Assembly: GCF_014164585.1 (NCBI RefSeq)
Contig: NZ_JACJFM010000008.1
Span: forward strand, 116,421-180,420
Direction: 5' to 3'
Origin: Oceanospirillum sediminis
GTDB lineage: Bacteria > Pseudomonadota > Gammaproteobacteria > Pseudomonadales > Halomonadaceae
Length of the DNA stretch: 64,000 bases
Both the position numbers and the translations under genes were made by a program. Below, piece after piece: positions 18,530 to 28,561 of the stretch (the stretch's first letter is position 1; the number at the start of each line of letters is the position of its first letter). Under the pieces are notes generated by a model that saw nothing but the letters and a program-made list of their open reading frames with translations, searched no databases and was not told where the DNA came from.

Positions 18530-21013
18530 ATGACTATCTGCTCGTTTTTGCGGCGACTGACACTCAATGTCAGCCTGACCGCATGCTCTTTATCACTGGT
18601 CAGCCTGCCTGTTCAGGCATTTCAGACCTTTGCTGATGAGGACCGTTCAGCTGATCTGGTCAATGAAGTCGTTCATCAGCAATATCAATTTAATACTCCC
18701 ACTACAGTCACTTACGATAAGGATACGCTGTCTGGCGGAGCATCCGGTGCCCGTGTTTATGTGGCGGACATGGGCAACCATATTATCCGGGTACTGAATC
18801 TGAATGGTGCTATAACCGGAGTGCTGGATGACAATGACCAGACTCTGGCATCCGACAGTCCGGCAACCAGTGTGCCGGATATTAAAGCGCCACTGGGTAT
18901 AGTATTTTTATCGGAGAGCGAAGCCGATGATGATCGTCTGGCAGGCCTGTATGTGAATGATGTGGGTCGACATCAGATTCACTTTTTCCGTACGGTCAGC
19001 GGCAATGCGGATGACTTTGAATATGTAACATCCATTGGCCAGAAAGGTCATGGTGGTGGCGAAGATCTGACTCTGCCCAGAAACCTGACCATCACACCAG
19101 AAGGCTTTCTGTATATCTCTGATGAGTTTAATCATCGTCTGAAGGTATTCAGCATTGATCCGGACAATAACTATCAGGTCACTCTGGTACAGACGCTGGG
19201 CCATCAGGACAGTCAGGGGAATTACGTTGGCGCCGGTCCGATTATCAAGGGTGTGGATAAGAACTATGGCACCGATTCCACCTGGTACGACGATTATGCC
19301 GGAGAGCCGGATAAACTGAACGGATTTCGTATCCCTCAGGGCATTACCTATTACCAGCAATCTGGCACAGATAAAACCTATATCTATGTCGCTGATAACG
19401 GTAATAACCGCATTAAGATCTTCCGGGCCGATGCCAGCACAGGTCAGCTGACGCTATACGATATGCTGGGACGTTTTGATCGGAGTTCCGGTGCTGATGA
19501 TCATCTGAAGCGGCCTCGTGGTGTACGTACCGATGCAGAAGGCAATCTGTATGTGGCAGATACCTATAATGGACGTATCCTGCGTTTTGATAATCTGGCC
19601 AGCCCATCTGATTCTGATCCGGTACGTTATCGCAGCAGCCTGAGCAGCGATGCTCAGAGTGCCTGGGAATACGGTGAACTGGGTATCCACCAGGTACTGA
19701 TGCGCACTCCTGCAACAGCACTGACGGAAGATAAAGCCTTTCAGTTACCTAATGATTTAGTGCCGGTGATTGATGGCAATGGTCAGTTCTACCGGGAAAA
19801 CATCTGGGCCTGGGGCGAGTATTACAGCAATGCTCGCGTGCATCTGGTCAGTGACAGCGGTAACAACCGGATTAAAAAATGCTGGACCAGTTCCAGCGGC
19901 CTGACTCTGTTACGCTGCTCGGTATCTGAAGGTGTCGGTGGCGTATCGGATCATGAGTTCTGGGGCCATCCTCGTTCACTGCCCGGCCAGTTGCATTCTT
20001 CCAGTGGTATGGCCTGGCTGAATAGCACGGGACGCTTGCTCGTCAGTGATACACCCAATACCCGGATTAATATGTACGATCAGAACGGCCAGTATCAGGG
20101 GCGGTTTACCGGCTCTGATCTGAGTTATGGCGTAACCGGTATCACCCGCTTTACTGACCCTGTAAAAGGTGAACTGGTCGCGGTACTCGTCGCCTCTGAT
20201 GCCACCCTGCCCTGGTGGTATGTGGGAGACAGTTCACTGCGTATCTATAATACCTCGGGTCAGTTACAGGACATTTTTAATCTGACCTATCGTACCAGTT
20301 ACCTGTCGGCCCCTGAGATTGATATCGCCAATGGCAATTATCCGGTATCCGTGTCGGTCGCATCTCAGGGTGGGCAGGATCATCGTATCTATATCACCAG
20401 CTTTGGCAATCGGGTGTGGAGCTTTGACTATGACAGTTACTACGGCAGTCTGAATTACAACTGGAATATGGGCGGTTCTGACAGTCAGAAAGGTACCGAT
20501 CTGGGCAGTAACTGGCAACTGGGTTCAGATTTCTTTAATGAAGGTGCAGCAGGCACTTTTGATCAGGTTGGCGGTATTCTGGCTTTAAACAATCGTTTAT
20601 ACGTGACGGATCGACGTAACCAGCGCATTCAGGCTTTCAATCCGGTAACCGGAGCATACACAGGCAAAGTAGGCGAAGGTGGCGGCACCTACGATCATCC
20701 GGTCACACTGGACCCGGATCAGCTGTTTTTACCTGTGGGTCTGAGTTACAACGCCACACAGGATGCCCTTCTAGTCGCCGATGGTTTTAATATGCTGGCC
20801 CGCAGCTGGAATAACCCGGATGGTTACTCACCGGATGCCCAGGGTGTTATTCGACCACCTTATCAGGGCCATTGGTACGATACCGCACTGGGCACAAGAC
20901 CAGGTGGTTTATTTGCCGCCGAACAGATCACATCAGGTAATGGCTATGTGTTTGTCTTTTCCCTGATCAGCAACCGGGTTACCCGTTTTGACTGGAGCGA
21001 ACTTCAGCCATAA
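18530..21013 (+). CDS. Secreted NHL-repeat beta-propeller protein
   Basis: An 827-residue exported protein. The signal peptide ends near residue 30 ('LPVQA/FQ'). The mature chain holds at least eight NHL-type blades, with recurring patterns such as 'GARVYVADMGNHIIRVLN', 'GFLYISDEFNHRLKVF', 'YIYVADNGNNRIKIF', 'NLYVADTYNGRILRF', 'RLLVSDTPNTRINMY' and 'RLYVTDRRNQRIQAF'. NHL propellers bind proteins, nucleic acids or sugars; no catalytic domain is visible. There is no membrane anchor or sorting tail, so it is periplasmic or extracellular. It is monocistronic, with 265 bases of free upstream DNA. Confidence 0.88.
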   Translation: MTICSFLRRLTLNVSLTACSLSLVSLPVQAFQTFADEDRSADLVNEVVHQQYQFNTPTTVTYDKDTLSGGASGARVYVADMGNHIIRVLNLNGAITGVLDDNDQTLASDSPATSVPDIKAPLGIVFLSESEADDDRLAGLYVNDVGRHQIHFFRTVSGNADDFEYVTSIGQKGHGGGEDLTLPRNLTITPEGFLYISDEFNHRLKVFSIDPDNNYQVTLVQTLGHQDSQGNYVGAGPIIKGVDKNYGTDSTWYDDYAGEPDKLNGFRIPQGITYYQQSGTDKTYIYVADNGNNRIKIFRADASTGQLTLYDMLGRFDRSSGADDHLKRPRGVRTDAEGNLYVADTYNGRILRFDNLASPSDSDPVRYRSSLSSDAQSAWEYGELGIHQVLMRTPATALTEDKAFQLPNDLVPVIDGNGQFYRENIWAWGEYYSNARVHLVSDSGNNRIKKCWTSSSGLTLLRCSVSEGVGGVSDHEFWGHPRSLPGQLHSSSGMAWLNSTGRLLVSDTPNTRINMYDQNGQYQGRFTGSDLSYGVTGITRFTDPVKGELVAVLVASDATLPWWYVGDSSLRIYNTSGQLQDIFNLTYRTSYLSAPEIDIANGNYPVSVSVASQGGQDHRIYITSFGNRVWSFDYDSYYGSLNYNWNMGGSDSQKGTDLGSNWQLGSDFFNEGAAGTFDQVGGILALNNRLYVTDRRNQRIQAFNPVTGAYTGKVGEGGGTYDHPVTLDPDQLFLPVGLSYNATQDALLVADGFNMLARSWNNPDGYSPDAQGVIRPPYQGHWYDTALGTRPGGLFAAEQITSGNGYVFVFSLISNRVTRFDWSELQP

Positions 21014-21089
21014 TCAATTAATAACACTTAGACTAATCAACGGCTGGCGGGATCATTATCTGACCAGCCGTTTCCCGGTAAAGTCAGAC

Positions 21090-21689
21090 TTAATCAACCT
21101 CTTCGGCGGATAATCCCAGACAGCTCACGCCATCATTCTGAGCCATCAGGCGCAGTGCTTTCAGCCCGTTTTTATCGTAAGCTTTCATATCCTGCAGCTG
21201 AACCAGAACTTCATCCTGAAACACATGATCAAACTGCATCAGTTCATGATCATTCAGCGCTTTTCGGCGCAAGGCTTCGTCTTCAGGCAGGTCTTCTGTT
21301 GCTTCGACAAAACGAATAATAGTCTGACGCATCAAGCGACTGATACGTGTGACTTCTTCAGCCTGAGTTCCCATGGCCAGCTCCATAGTGGTATGCACAG
21401 CCATAGCCGCATCAATCGCCGGATAAACCCCATACATAGGGTAGCTTGCTGCATCAGGGATTTGCTCAGCCACTTTTTCCAGCTGCACTTCAAAATTGAT
21501 CTTACTGTCCTTGCTGCTCAGAAACTCCCACACCAGCATCAACGCGTTTTTCAGCGGCTGGGCCTCTCTGTCATCCACGACCTGACAGAACAGTGCATAA
21601 TTAGGAAGCATGCGTTCTGCCATTGCTGCGGCAAACGCAGTCTGCTGCCAGGGTTGCAACGCTTTAAGTTGCTGGAAAAAGTTACTCAT
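21090..21689 (-). CDS. yjaG: YjaG family protein (DUF416)
   Basis: A 199-residue all-alpha acidic protein with 'LQPWQQTAFAAAMAERMLPN' at the start and a central 'YPAIDAAMAVHTTMELAM', as in YjaG/DUF416 of gammaproteobacteria. Function is not established; E. coli yjaG lies near hupA. Ribosome site AAGAGAT. It is convergent with the NHL gene and lies downstream of the YibQ gene on the same strand. Confidence 0.85.
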   Translation of the reverse strand: MSNFFQQLKALQPWQQTAFAAAMAERMLPNYALFCQVVDDREAQPLKNALMLVWEFLSSKDSKINFEVQLEKVAEQIPDAASYPMYGVYPAIDAAMAVHTTMELAMGTQAEEVTRISRLMRQTIIRFVEATEDLPEDEALRRKALNDHELMQFDHVFQDEVLVQLQDMKAYDKNGLKALRLMAQNDGVSCLGLSAEEVD

Positions 21690-21761
21690 CGGATCTCTTT
21701 AATAACATAACGTTCAGAAAACAGAAGCCAGCCTGCGGCAGACTCTGGCATTTTATTCAGA

Positions 21762-22886
21762 TTACGGTACCGGTTTCATCTGCAGATCCCAATGCTGTAC
21801 CGGGATACTCTGCAGCATAGCCGGTGTTTTGACAGGCTGGTTATCCAGTGGCTGCAGGCCGGGCTTTGTGCTGTCCATAGTGACAGGTTTCACCGGTGCC
21901 GGTGTGTGCTTTATCATAGAAGGTTTCGCATCCGGTGCCACAGGTACCAGCTGAGGATCAGATTTAATCGGCGCAGCTGAACGGTTCTCTTTCACCGCAA
22001 TGCCTTTATCCGTCTGAGACATAGCTGCAGACTGCTTCAGACGAGGCGCAGGTGAGGTCATCGCCTGTTGAGATGCAGACACCTTATTGCCCGCAGAATG
22101 ACTGGCAACCATAGTATCCGGTGTCTGGTAACGCTGTCCCTTAGCAATCAGCTGGTCAGAAACCGAAATCATACGGATACCCATCTTTTCCAACTCAGGC
22201 AAACGCTTTTCCAGTACATCCATCGTGACACTGTAAGGATGGCCGATAGCAATCATATTACCGTAACGGCGGGCTTTCTTAATCATGACATCAAAGGCAG
22301 CATTGACGGCTTTTTCTGTACGAATATGATCCAGGAAAATATCCCGGCTTAATACCGGAACCCCAGCGCTCCTGGCTTCTTTCTCCGCAACGGACTTAGC
22401 TGTAGTGCGGCTGTCGATAAAAAACAGGCGACGTTTGGCCGTTTCTTCCATCACCCATTTCATGCGCGTACTATCCTGGGTCAGCTCACTGCCCATATGG
22501 TTATTCAGCCCTTGCGCATGAGGAATAGCATCCAGCGACTTACGCAACGATGCCATAAATGCCTCTTTATCCATTTCAGGGCTGAGTGTACCCGGACCTG
22601 GCGAACGCTGATGAATATTCGTCATCGGAGCGTGCAACATTACCGTTTTACCTTTTTTATAAGCCAGGCGGGCCAGTTTTTTGCTGAACGGTGTGTGCGG
22701 CAGAATAGCCAGCGTCACAGGTCCGGGCAGATTAATTGCCCTTGTTCCATTGCGTTTATTATAACCAAGGTCATCAATAATCAGAGTAATAGTAGGTTGC
22801 TTGCCAGCCTGAACCTGCATAGCAAACAGGCCGGATAATATACCGACCAGAATATATTTCAGGCATCTGAACCCGGGAATATTCAT
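21762..22886 (-). CDS. Divergent polysaccharide deacetylase (YibQ-like)
   Basis: A 374-residue exported protein. The signal peptide ends near residue 27 ('VQA/GK'). The divergent polysaccharide deacetylase domain covers about residues 30-250, with 'TLIIDDLGYN' (metal-binding Asp pair), 'VTLAILPHTPFS', 'MLHAPMTN', 'NNHMGSELT' and 'IAIGHPYSVT'. The C-terminal 110 residues are low-complexity, rich in Pro, Lys and Ser. YibQ homologues sit beside envC and ctpA and are presumed to act on peptidoglycan or another periplasmic polysaccharide. It starts five bases after the ctpA stop and is probably translationally coupled. Confidence 0.88.
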   Translation of the reverse strand: MNIPGFRCLKYILVGILSGLFAMQVQAGKQPTITLIIDDLGYNKRNGTRAINLPGPVTLAILPHTPFSKKLARLAYKKGKTVMLHAPMTNIHQRSPGPGTLSPEMDKEAFMASLRKSLDAIPHAQGLNNHMGSELTQDSTRMKWVMEETAKRRLFFIDSRTTAKSVAEKEARSAGVPVLSRDIFLDHIRTEKAVNAAFDVMIKKARRYGNMIAIGHPYSVTMDVLEKRLPELEKMGIRMISVSDQLIAKGQRYQTPDTMVASHSAGNKVSASQQAMTSPAPRLKQSAAMSQTDKGIAVKENRSAAPIKSDPQLVPVAPDAKPSMIKHTPAPVKPVTMDSTKPGLQPLDNQPVKTPAMLQSIPVQHWDLQMKPVP

Positions 22887-22891
22887 CTTGT

Positions 22892-24226
22892 TTATTTTTC
22901 CGGTTGCAGTATGTGCAGCCCTTTCAGCAAACTCAGGGCTTCAAATAGTTGGTAATCTGTTTGCGCCAGATCTTCTTTCTTGCTGACGCTACGCTTATCC
23001 TGTTTCTTATCCGGGGTAGCTGTGCCATCAGTTGAATTCTTCTGATCCACTTCCAGATGGCCATCCAGATCGGCTTCCGTGACCTGCAGTTTTGTTTCCA
23101 GTGGGGTCAGGCGAGCAGGCCTGACCTCAATATCCGGTGATACCCCCTGAGCCTGAATCGAACGCCCTGATGGCGTAAAGTACAACGCCGTTGTCAGTTT
23201 CAAAGCACGCTCGCTGGCCAGAGGCAATATGGTCTGTACAGATCCTTTACCAAAGCTTTGTGTCCCCATAATGACAGCACGTCTGTGATCCTGCAGAGCG
23301 CCAGAGACAATTTCCGAAGCTGAAGCCGTGCCTTCATTAATCAGAATCACCACAGGAATACCCAGGCTGGGGTCACGGTCTGTTGCACTGAACCTCAATT
23401 CAGAGTTATTCAGTCGACCTTCGGTGTAAACAATCAATCCTTCAGTAATAAAAGCATCCACCACTTCAACGGCAGCCTGTAGCACACCACCCGGATTATT
23501 GCGCAGATCCAGCACCAGCCCCCGCAGTTTACTACCGGCTTTCTCATGCAGCTTCAGCAGGCTTTTTTCAACTTCCTCACCGGTATGCACCTGGAACTGA
23601 GTAATACGAATATAACCGTAGTGCTCATCCAGCATACGATGTTTCACACTGGTAATACGGATCAGATCACGAGTCAGGGTAACTTCAAAAGGCCCTTCAA
23701 CACCGTCACGTACAATCGTCAGGCGGATGTCTGTACCGGGCTTGCCACGCATCATCTCCACAGCTTTCTGCAAAGACATGCCTTTAACCGGTGTATCATC
23801 CAGTTTAATAATCAGATCCTGAGGCTTCAGTCCTGCCTGGGCAGCCGGTGTATCATCCAGAGGAGTAACAACCTTGATAAAACCGTTCTCGCTGCCTACT
23901 TCCAGCCCCAGACCACCAAATTCACCCTGGGTACTTTCCTGCAACTCCTCAAAGTCTTCCGGTTTCAGGTAGTTCGAATGAGGGTCCAGACCAGACAGCA
24001 TGCCTCGGATAGCATTTTCCAGCAGTTCCTTATCGTCGACCTCATGTACATAGGCCCGTTTGATACGCTCAAACACTTCACCAAAGGTGCGCAGTTCTTC
24101 CAGAGGCAGCCCTGCAGGTTCTTTTGCGGTTTCTGCCAGAGCAAGGGGCGCAGTTAAGCTCATACCCAGAATGACCGGAGCACTCAGCCGGGCCAGTCGG
24201 GTCAGATGCATGGATATTGCGCTCAT
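22892..24226 (-). CDS. ctpA: Carboxy-terminal processing protease (S41)
   Basis: A 444-residue exported S41 protease. The start at 24226 has AAGGAG; a signal peptide follows. A PDZ domain lies at about 85-165 ('GEFGGLGLEVGSENGFIKVV', 'AGLKPQDLIIKLD'). The catalytic core has the nucleophile Ser in 'NEGTASASEIVSGAL' and the general base Lys in 'SFGKGSVQTI'. CtpA-type proteases degrade periplasmic proteins, including peptidoglycan endopeptidases in Pseudomonas. It sits in the usual block with an EnvC-like gene upstream and YibQ downstream. Confidence 0.95.
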   Translation of the reverse strand: MSAISMHLTRLARLSAPVILGMSLTAPLALAETAKEPAGLPLEELRTFGEVFERIKRAYVHEVDDKELLENAIRGMLSGLDPHSNYLKPEDFEELQESTQGEFGGLGLEVGSENGFIKVVTPLDDTPAAQAGLKPQDLIIKLDDTPVKGMSLQKAVEMMRGKPGTDIRLTIVRDGVEGPFEVTLTRDLIRITSVKHRMLDEHYGYIRITQFQVHTGEEVEKSLLKLHEKAGSKLRGLVLDLRNNPGGVLQAAVEVVDAFITEGLIVYTEGRLNNSELRFSATDRDPSLGIPVVILINEGTASASEIVSGALQDHRRAVIMGTQSFGKGSVQTILPLASERALKLTTALYFTPSGRSIQAQGVSPDIEVRPARLTPLETKLQVTEADLDGHLEVDQKNSTDGTATPDKKQDKRSVSKKEDLAQTDYQLFEALSLLKGLHILQPEK

Positions 24227-24365
24227 GTAGTTCTCCTTGATGACAGCAAACAATGGGTAACGCTCTGATAAAATACCCGGATCAGATCCGGTTATTATGA
24301 ATAATGGTGCTATTTAATAAATAAAGGTACGTTTTAATAAAATTCAGCTTGTCTTTAAACACCTG

Positions 24366-25562
24366 TCAGCCCCGTCGCTTTTGGGTTAACCAGCTCAATG
24401 GGTCAATCGGACGACCTTTTCTACGAATTTCCAGATACAAACCGGCACTGGATTGCCCACCACTGCGGCCAGCCGTGGCGATCAGTTCGCCACTGTTTAC
24501 CCAGTCTCCCGGAGATTTCAGTACCGTCTGATTATAGCCATACAGGCTCATGTAGCCGTTTCCGTGGTCCAGAATCAGCAAAACCCCGTATCCTCTGAGC
24601 CAGTCAGCGAAAACGACTCGCCCGGAGTGGATCGCGTTCACATCCTGACCTTCATCTGCAGCAATGACCATGCCATTGCGCTTCAGCTTCCCAGCCACCT
24701 CAGCGCTGCCATAGGTATAACGCACCCGGTTGCGCCCCTTTAACGGCCAGTTCAGCTTTTTCTTCATCGAAGTAAAAGGCCTGGTATCCTTTGGCTTTGG
24801 AATGCGGATCGCAGCAGCAGCAGCCTGAACTTCTTTCAGTAATTGTTCAAGTCGCTGACGGTTCTGATTCAGGGTCGACAGCTCACTGTCTTTCCCCTTA
24901 ATGTCTTTGTCCAGCTGAGCGACTAATTGTTCATGATTTTTCTGTTCTTTTTCCAGATGCTGCTGTTTTTCTTCCAGTTTGGTTCGCAGCCCCTGTAAGG
25001 AGAACTCTTTCTGCCGGACTTCTGTTTCGACCTGTCGTTTCTGTTCTGCCACAGCAACATAGTCATCAATGCGCCGCCCACGTTCGCGGTTGATATAATC
25101 ATAATATCGCATGACACGAGCCAGCCGGTCGGGTTGCTGCTGATTCAACAGTACCTTGAGGTGTTCCTGACGCCCCATAGCGTAAGCCGCCCGAATCTGA
25201 CGCTCCAACAGAGATTTCTGTATATTTTCTTTTTTCTTCAGCTCTACCAGCTCGACCTTAAGTCCTTTAAGCTGCTGCTGAAGTTTTTCACTGGTACTGA
25301 TATTTTCCCGGATACTACGCGCGGTCTGAGCGATCAGTTTCTCTGAATGGCGAAGCTTTTTGCCAGCTTCAGCTCGGGTGCCTTTAATCTGATTAAGGGA
25401 TTTTTCCAGAGATTTGATACGTTGATTTAATGCTTCCAGCTGCTCTTTTGACGCTTTTCTATCATCTTCTGCGAACAGAACCACAGGTGTCGCCAGACCC
25501 AGCAACAGGGTCAGACTAAGCGTCAGATAAGATCTTGAACATAAAGCATTAAATAAAAACAC
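24366..25562 (-). CDS. envC: EnvC-like murein hydrolase activator
   Basis: A 398-residue exported protein. A hydrophobic signal spans about residues 8-31; a long coiled coil runs to about residue 260, and a LytM/M23 domain covers about 285-395 ('GMVIAADEGQDVNAIHSGRV', 'LILDHGNGYMSLYG'). The metal-ligand positions of active LytM enzymes are not intact ('HGNGYMSLYG' instead of HxH), as in EnvC, which activates amidases AmiA/AmiB at the septum rather than cutting murein itself. The first usable start in frame is a GTG at 25562 with a weak ribosome site, so the start is uncertain. Confidence 0.92.
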   Translation of the reverse strand: MFLFNALCSRSYLTLSLTLLLGLATPVVLFAEDDRKASKEQLEALNQRIKSLEKSLNQIKGTRAEAGKKLRHSEKLIAQTARSIRENISTSEKLQQQLKGLKVELVELKKKENIQKSLLERQIRAAYAMGRQEHLKVLLNQQQPDRLARVMRYYDYINRERGRRIDDYVAVAEQKRQVETEVRQKEFSLQGLRTKLEEKQQHLEKEQKNHEQLVAQLDKDIKGKDSELSTLNQNRQRLEQLLKEVQAAAAAIRIPKPKDTRPFTSMKKKLNWPLKGRNRVRYTYGSAEVAGKLKRNGMVIAADEGQDVNAIHSGRVVFADWLRGYGVLLILDHGNGYMSLYGYNQTVLKSPGDWVNSGELIATAGRSGGQSSAGLYLEIRRKGRPIDPLSWLTQKRRG

Positions 25563-25721
25563 AGGCGTTGATCGTCAATGATTCTCAGGTTCCAGCGGCA
25601 GGTTAAAATCTTCCATAGAATGAAAGACCTGCCAGATAGTATTCAGACAGAAAACGGTTGCAGGCTACAGCAAAGCCACGACAGTTACCTTGCAGGCCAT
25701 CATAAGTTTTTTCTGCCTCAG

Positions 25722-25760
25722 AAAAAAGAACAGGCCAGAGAAAATCCGGGCCTGTTCTTT
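25722..25760. terminator. Bidirectional terminator downstream of gpmI
   Basis: AAAGAACAGGCC pairs with GGCCTGTTCTTT over a 12-base loop. The minus-strand reading after gpmI ends in a T-run. It separates gpmI from the envC-ctpA-YibQ transcript. Confidence 0.8.
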
Positions 25761-25782
25761 CGTTATCATCAGATGGAAAACA

Positions 25783-27327
25783 TCAGCTATAGCTGACCAG
25801 ACTTTCTCCTGTCATCTCTTCTGGCTGTTCCAGCCCCATGATTTTTAACAGGGTTGGTGCGATATCGCAAAGACGACCATTCGATAATGTGACCTGTTCC
25901 CGGCGCGGAGTGAAGTACACCAGAGGTACAGGGAACGTGGTATGGGCCGTCTGAGCCTGTCCCGACTCAGGGTTTACCATCTGTTCAGCGTTACCATGAT
26001 CTGCGGTAATCAGGCATTCACCACCCACCTCAGCCAAAGCTTCTGTCACCCGTCCCAGGCAGACATCCAGTGCTTCAACCGCTTTAACCGCAGCATCATA
26101 CTGTCCTGTGTGCCCGACCATATCGCCATTTGCATAGTTACAGACAATCAGATCGTAATCGCCACTTTTAATGGCAGCGACCAGCTTGTCAGTGACTTCC
26201 GGGGCACTCATTTCCGGCTGCAGATCGTAGGTAGCAACCTGAGGAGAGGGTACCAGCACACGGGTTTCACCGTCATATTCATTTTCACGGCCACCACTGA
26301 AGAAGAAAGTAACGTGGGCATATTTTTCTGTTTCAGCGATACGCAGCTGAGTTTTACCCTGCTTCGCCATAAACTCGCCCAGCGTATTCACCAGCTTATT
26401 TGGCGGAAAAGCCGTACTGGTATCAATATCTGCAGCATATTCGGTCAGCATGACAAAATCCGCCAGATCACGTACCACTTTGCGCTCAAAACCATCAAAA
26501 TCACGGTTAACAAAGCTGCGAGTGATCTCACGGGCCCGATCAGCACGGAAGTTCATAAACAGTAACGCATCACCGTCTTCAATCTGTACAGTCTCACCAT
26601 CCGGGCGGATACTGCTGGCTGCAACAAACTCATCATTCTCATCACGCTCATAAGCAGCCTGCAGAGCCTGTACCGCATCCGGATAGACGTATTTCGCTTC
26701 AGCCTGAGTCAGCAGATTATACGCCTCTTCTACACGCTCCCAGCGATTATCACGATCCATCGCATAGTAACGACCAACCAGAGACGCCACAAACCCCACA
26801 CCCAGTTCTTTCAGCAATGCATCGGTTCTGGCAATTGACGGTTCCGCGCTGCGAGGCGGCATATCACGGCCATCCAGGAAACCATGCACGTATACCTTTT
26901 TCGCTCCACGATCAGCGGCCAGCTTACAGGCAGCAAGAATATGATCTTCATGGCTGTGGACACCGCCAGGTGACAACAGTCCCATCAGATGTACAGCTTT
27001 ATCAGCAGCGACGGCTTTATCAATCGCACGAACCAGCACTTCATTGCTGAAGAAATCACCATCATCAATAGATTTAGTGATTCGGGTAAATTCCTGATAA
27101 ACCGTGCGGCCTGCACCCAGGTTCATATGTCCGACTTCTGAGTTTCCCATCTGTCCATCGGGTAGTCCTACTGCCATGCCGGAGGTTTCCACCAGGGCGT
27201 TTGGCTGGTTCTGCCAGAGCTGGTCCCAAACCGGGGTACTGGCGTTCGCAATAGCATTATGTTCAGCGATTTCGCTGTAACCAAAACCATCAAGAATAAT
27301 CAGAGCAACAGGCGTTCTTTTTGACAT
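25783..27327 (-). CDS. gpmI: 2,3-bisphosphoglycerate-independent phosphoglycerate mutase
   Basis: A 514-residue cofactor-independent mutase of normal length. The N-terminal metal site is '[10 protein letters not shown]'; the phosphoserine nucleophile is in '[17 protein letters not shown]' near residue 63. The inserted phosphotransferase domain includes '[10 protein letters not shown]' and 'GRDMPPRSA'. The C-terminal metal ligands are in '[12 protein letters not shown]' and '[11 protein letters not shown]'. It interconverts 3- and 2-phosphoglycerate using Mn. It is divergent from the rhodanese-grxC-secB unit across 414 bases, the common gammaproteobacterial arrangement. Confidence 0.98.
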   Translation of the reverse strand: MSKRTPVALIILDGFGYSEIAEHNAIANASTPVWDQLWQNQPNALVETSGMAVGLPDGQMGNSEVGHMNLGAGRTVYQEFTRITKSIDDGDFFSNEVLVRAIDKAVAADKAVHLMGLLSPGGVHSHEDHILAACKLAADRGAKKVYVHGFLDGRDMPPRSAEPSIARTDALLKELGVGFVASLVGRYYAMDRDNRWERVEEAYNLLTQAEAKYVYPDAVQALQAAYERDENDEFVAASSIRPDGETVQIEDGDALLFMNFRADRAREITRSFVNRDFDGFERKVVRDLADFVMLTEYAADIDTSTAFPPNKLVNTLGEFMAKQGKTQLRIAETEKYAHVTFFFSGGRENEYDGETRVLVPSPQVATYDLQPEMSAPEVTDKLVAAIKSGDYDLIVCNYANGDMVGHTGQYDAAVKAVEALDVCLGRVTEALAEVGGECLITADHGNAEQMVNPESGQAQTAHTTFPVPLVYFTPRREQVTLSNGRLCDIAPTLLKIMGLEQPEEMTGESLVSYS

Positions 27328-27741
27328 GATGTAGACAGATCGCAGTAAAAGTGGATGTTATCGCCTCCCGACAAGGATATTCCGGGACGGCACAGGGCGA
27401 TTAATCATACCCTGAATCACAGGTTGTGCCCAAATGCTTTCCTTGCCTGCCCCCTCTCATGCAATTATAAAGAAAAAACGGATATACCACCTGATAACTG
27501 ATTTCAGATTACTGAATCTGCCCCATGAAACATGAGCGTATATCAGTAACGATTCGAACACAGGTGCGTCTTTTTCTCCTGCCATGATGAAATCGCTGGA
27601 TTCAGGACTTGAAACAAAGTGAAAAAGCTCCCATTGAGAACAGATCACATTTTGTTCAGGTTGTGTATACTTACTGGCCGAAAAATCAGGGTGCATTGTT
27701 TGCGCTCTGAGCTTCCTGAACCCGGGCGATGAGGAAAGACG
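27328..27741. other. Divergent intergenic region gpmI / rhodanese
   Basis: 414 bases without a supported gene. It must carry the promoters of gpmI and of the rhodanese-grxC-secB group. No convincing hairpin, riboswitch or repeat was recognised. Confidence 0.6.
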
Positions 27742-28158
27742 TTGGAACAGTATATTGAATTCGCCACCAACAACTGGATGCTGGTGGGTACCTTTGCAAT
27801 TCTGTTAATTCTTTGGCTGGTATATGAACTACAGAGTGGTACAAAATCTCTCAGTAGTCATGAAGCAACCATGATGGTGAATCGTCAGGATGGTGTATTT
27901 CTGGATGTTCGTGACCGTAACGAGTTTAAAAACGGTCACATTGCCGGTGCGGTGAACATATCTCTGGCCAGTCTGAAAGAGAGAACTGGCGAGCTGGAAA
28001 AATATAAAGACAAACCTGTGATCGTAGTATGCAAAATGGGCACCTCTGCAGGCACTGCGGTTACCCTGCTGAAACAGGCTGGTTTCGAACAGGCCCGTAA
28101 TCTGCGCGGTGGTATGAGCCAGTGGCAGAGTGAAAATCTGCCCGTCGTGAAAAAGTAA
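27742..28158 (+). CDS. yibN: Membrane-anchored rhodanese (YibN-like)
   Basis: A 138-residue protein starting at TTG; GAGGAAAG lies just upstream, and no ATG gives the N-terminal helix. One transmembrane helix spans about residues 13-30, then a rhodanese domain: 'GVFLDVRDRNEFKNGHIAGA' and the active-site loop 'VVCKMGTSAG' with the persulfide Cys. It is the sulfurtransferase family member normally placed before grxC and secB. Physiological acceptor unknown. The TTG start suggests low translation. Confidence 0.93.
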   Translation: MEQYIEFATNNWMLVGTFAILLILWLVYELQSGTKSLSSHEATMMVNRQDGVFLDVRDRNEFKNGHIAGAVNISLASLKERTGELEKYKDKPVIVVCKMGTSAGTAVTLLKQAGFEQARNLRGGMSQWQSENLPVVKK

Positions 28159-28178
28159 TTAACCGACAGGAAAATGTC

Positions 28179-28436
28179 ATGCAAACCGTCACAGTTTTTA
28201 GTAAATCCTGGTGTCCTTTCTGTGTTCGTGCCAAGTATCTGCTGGCCAACAAAGAGGCCAGTGTGAAAGAGATCGATGTTGAGCGCGAACCGGCCCAGCT
28301 GGCCGAAATGATTAAGCTCAGCGGTCGTCGCACCGTGCCTCAGATCTGGATTGGAGACACCCACATAGGTGGCTGTGACGATTTGTTTGCACTGGAAGCC
28401 TCCGGCAAACTGGACAGTTTACTGGCCGGTGACTAA
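28179..28436 (+). CDS. grxC: Glutaredoxin 3
   Basis: An 85-residue glutaredoxin: 'VFSKSWCPFCVRAKYLL' with the dithiol active site CPFC (CPYC in E. coli), 'RRTVPQIWIGDTHIGGCDDL' with the cis-Pro and GSH-binding GG. It reduces disulfides using glutathione. It lies 20 bases after the rhodanese gene and upstream of secB, the standard order. Confidence 0.97.
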   Translation: MQTVTVFSKSWCPFCVRAKYLLANKEASVKEIDVEREPAQLAEMIKLSGRRTVPQIWIGDTHIGGCDDLFALEASGKLDSLLAGD

Positions 28437-28479
28437 TTACCGGTATCATTGTTTTCAGTATAATAACAACCCATTTTAA

Positions 28480-28501
28480 GCACCCGGTTAAGACCGGGTG
28501 C
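28480..28501 (+). terminator. Hairpin between grxC and secB
   Basis: GCACCCGG pairs with CCGGGTGC over a 6-base loop. There is no T-run, so it may attenuate or stabilise rather than terminate. secB follows 60 bases later. Confidence 0.4.
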
Positions 28502-28561
28502 CTGATCCACTTTCAGACTGTGCAAATGAGGTCTGAAGATAACAACTTTTAAGGAATGATC

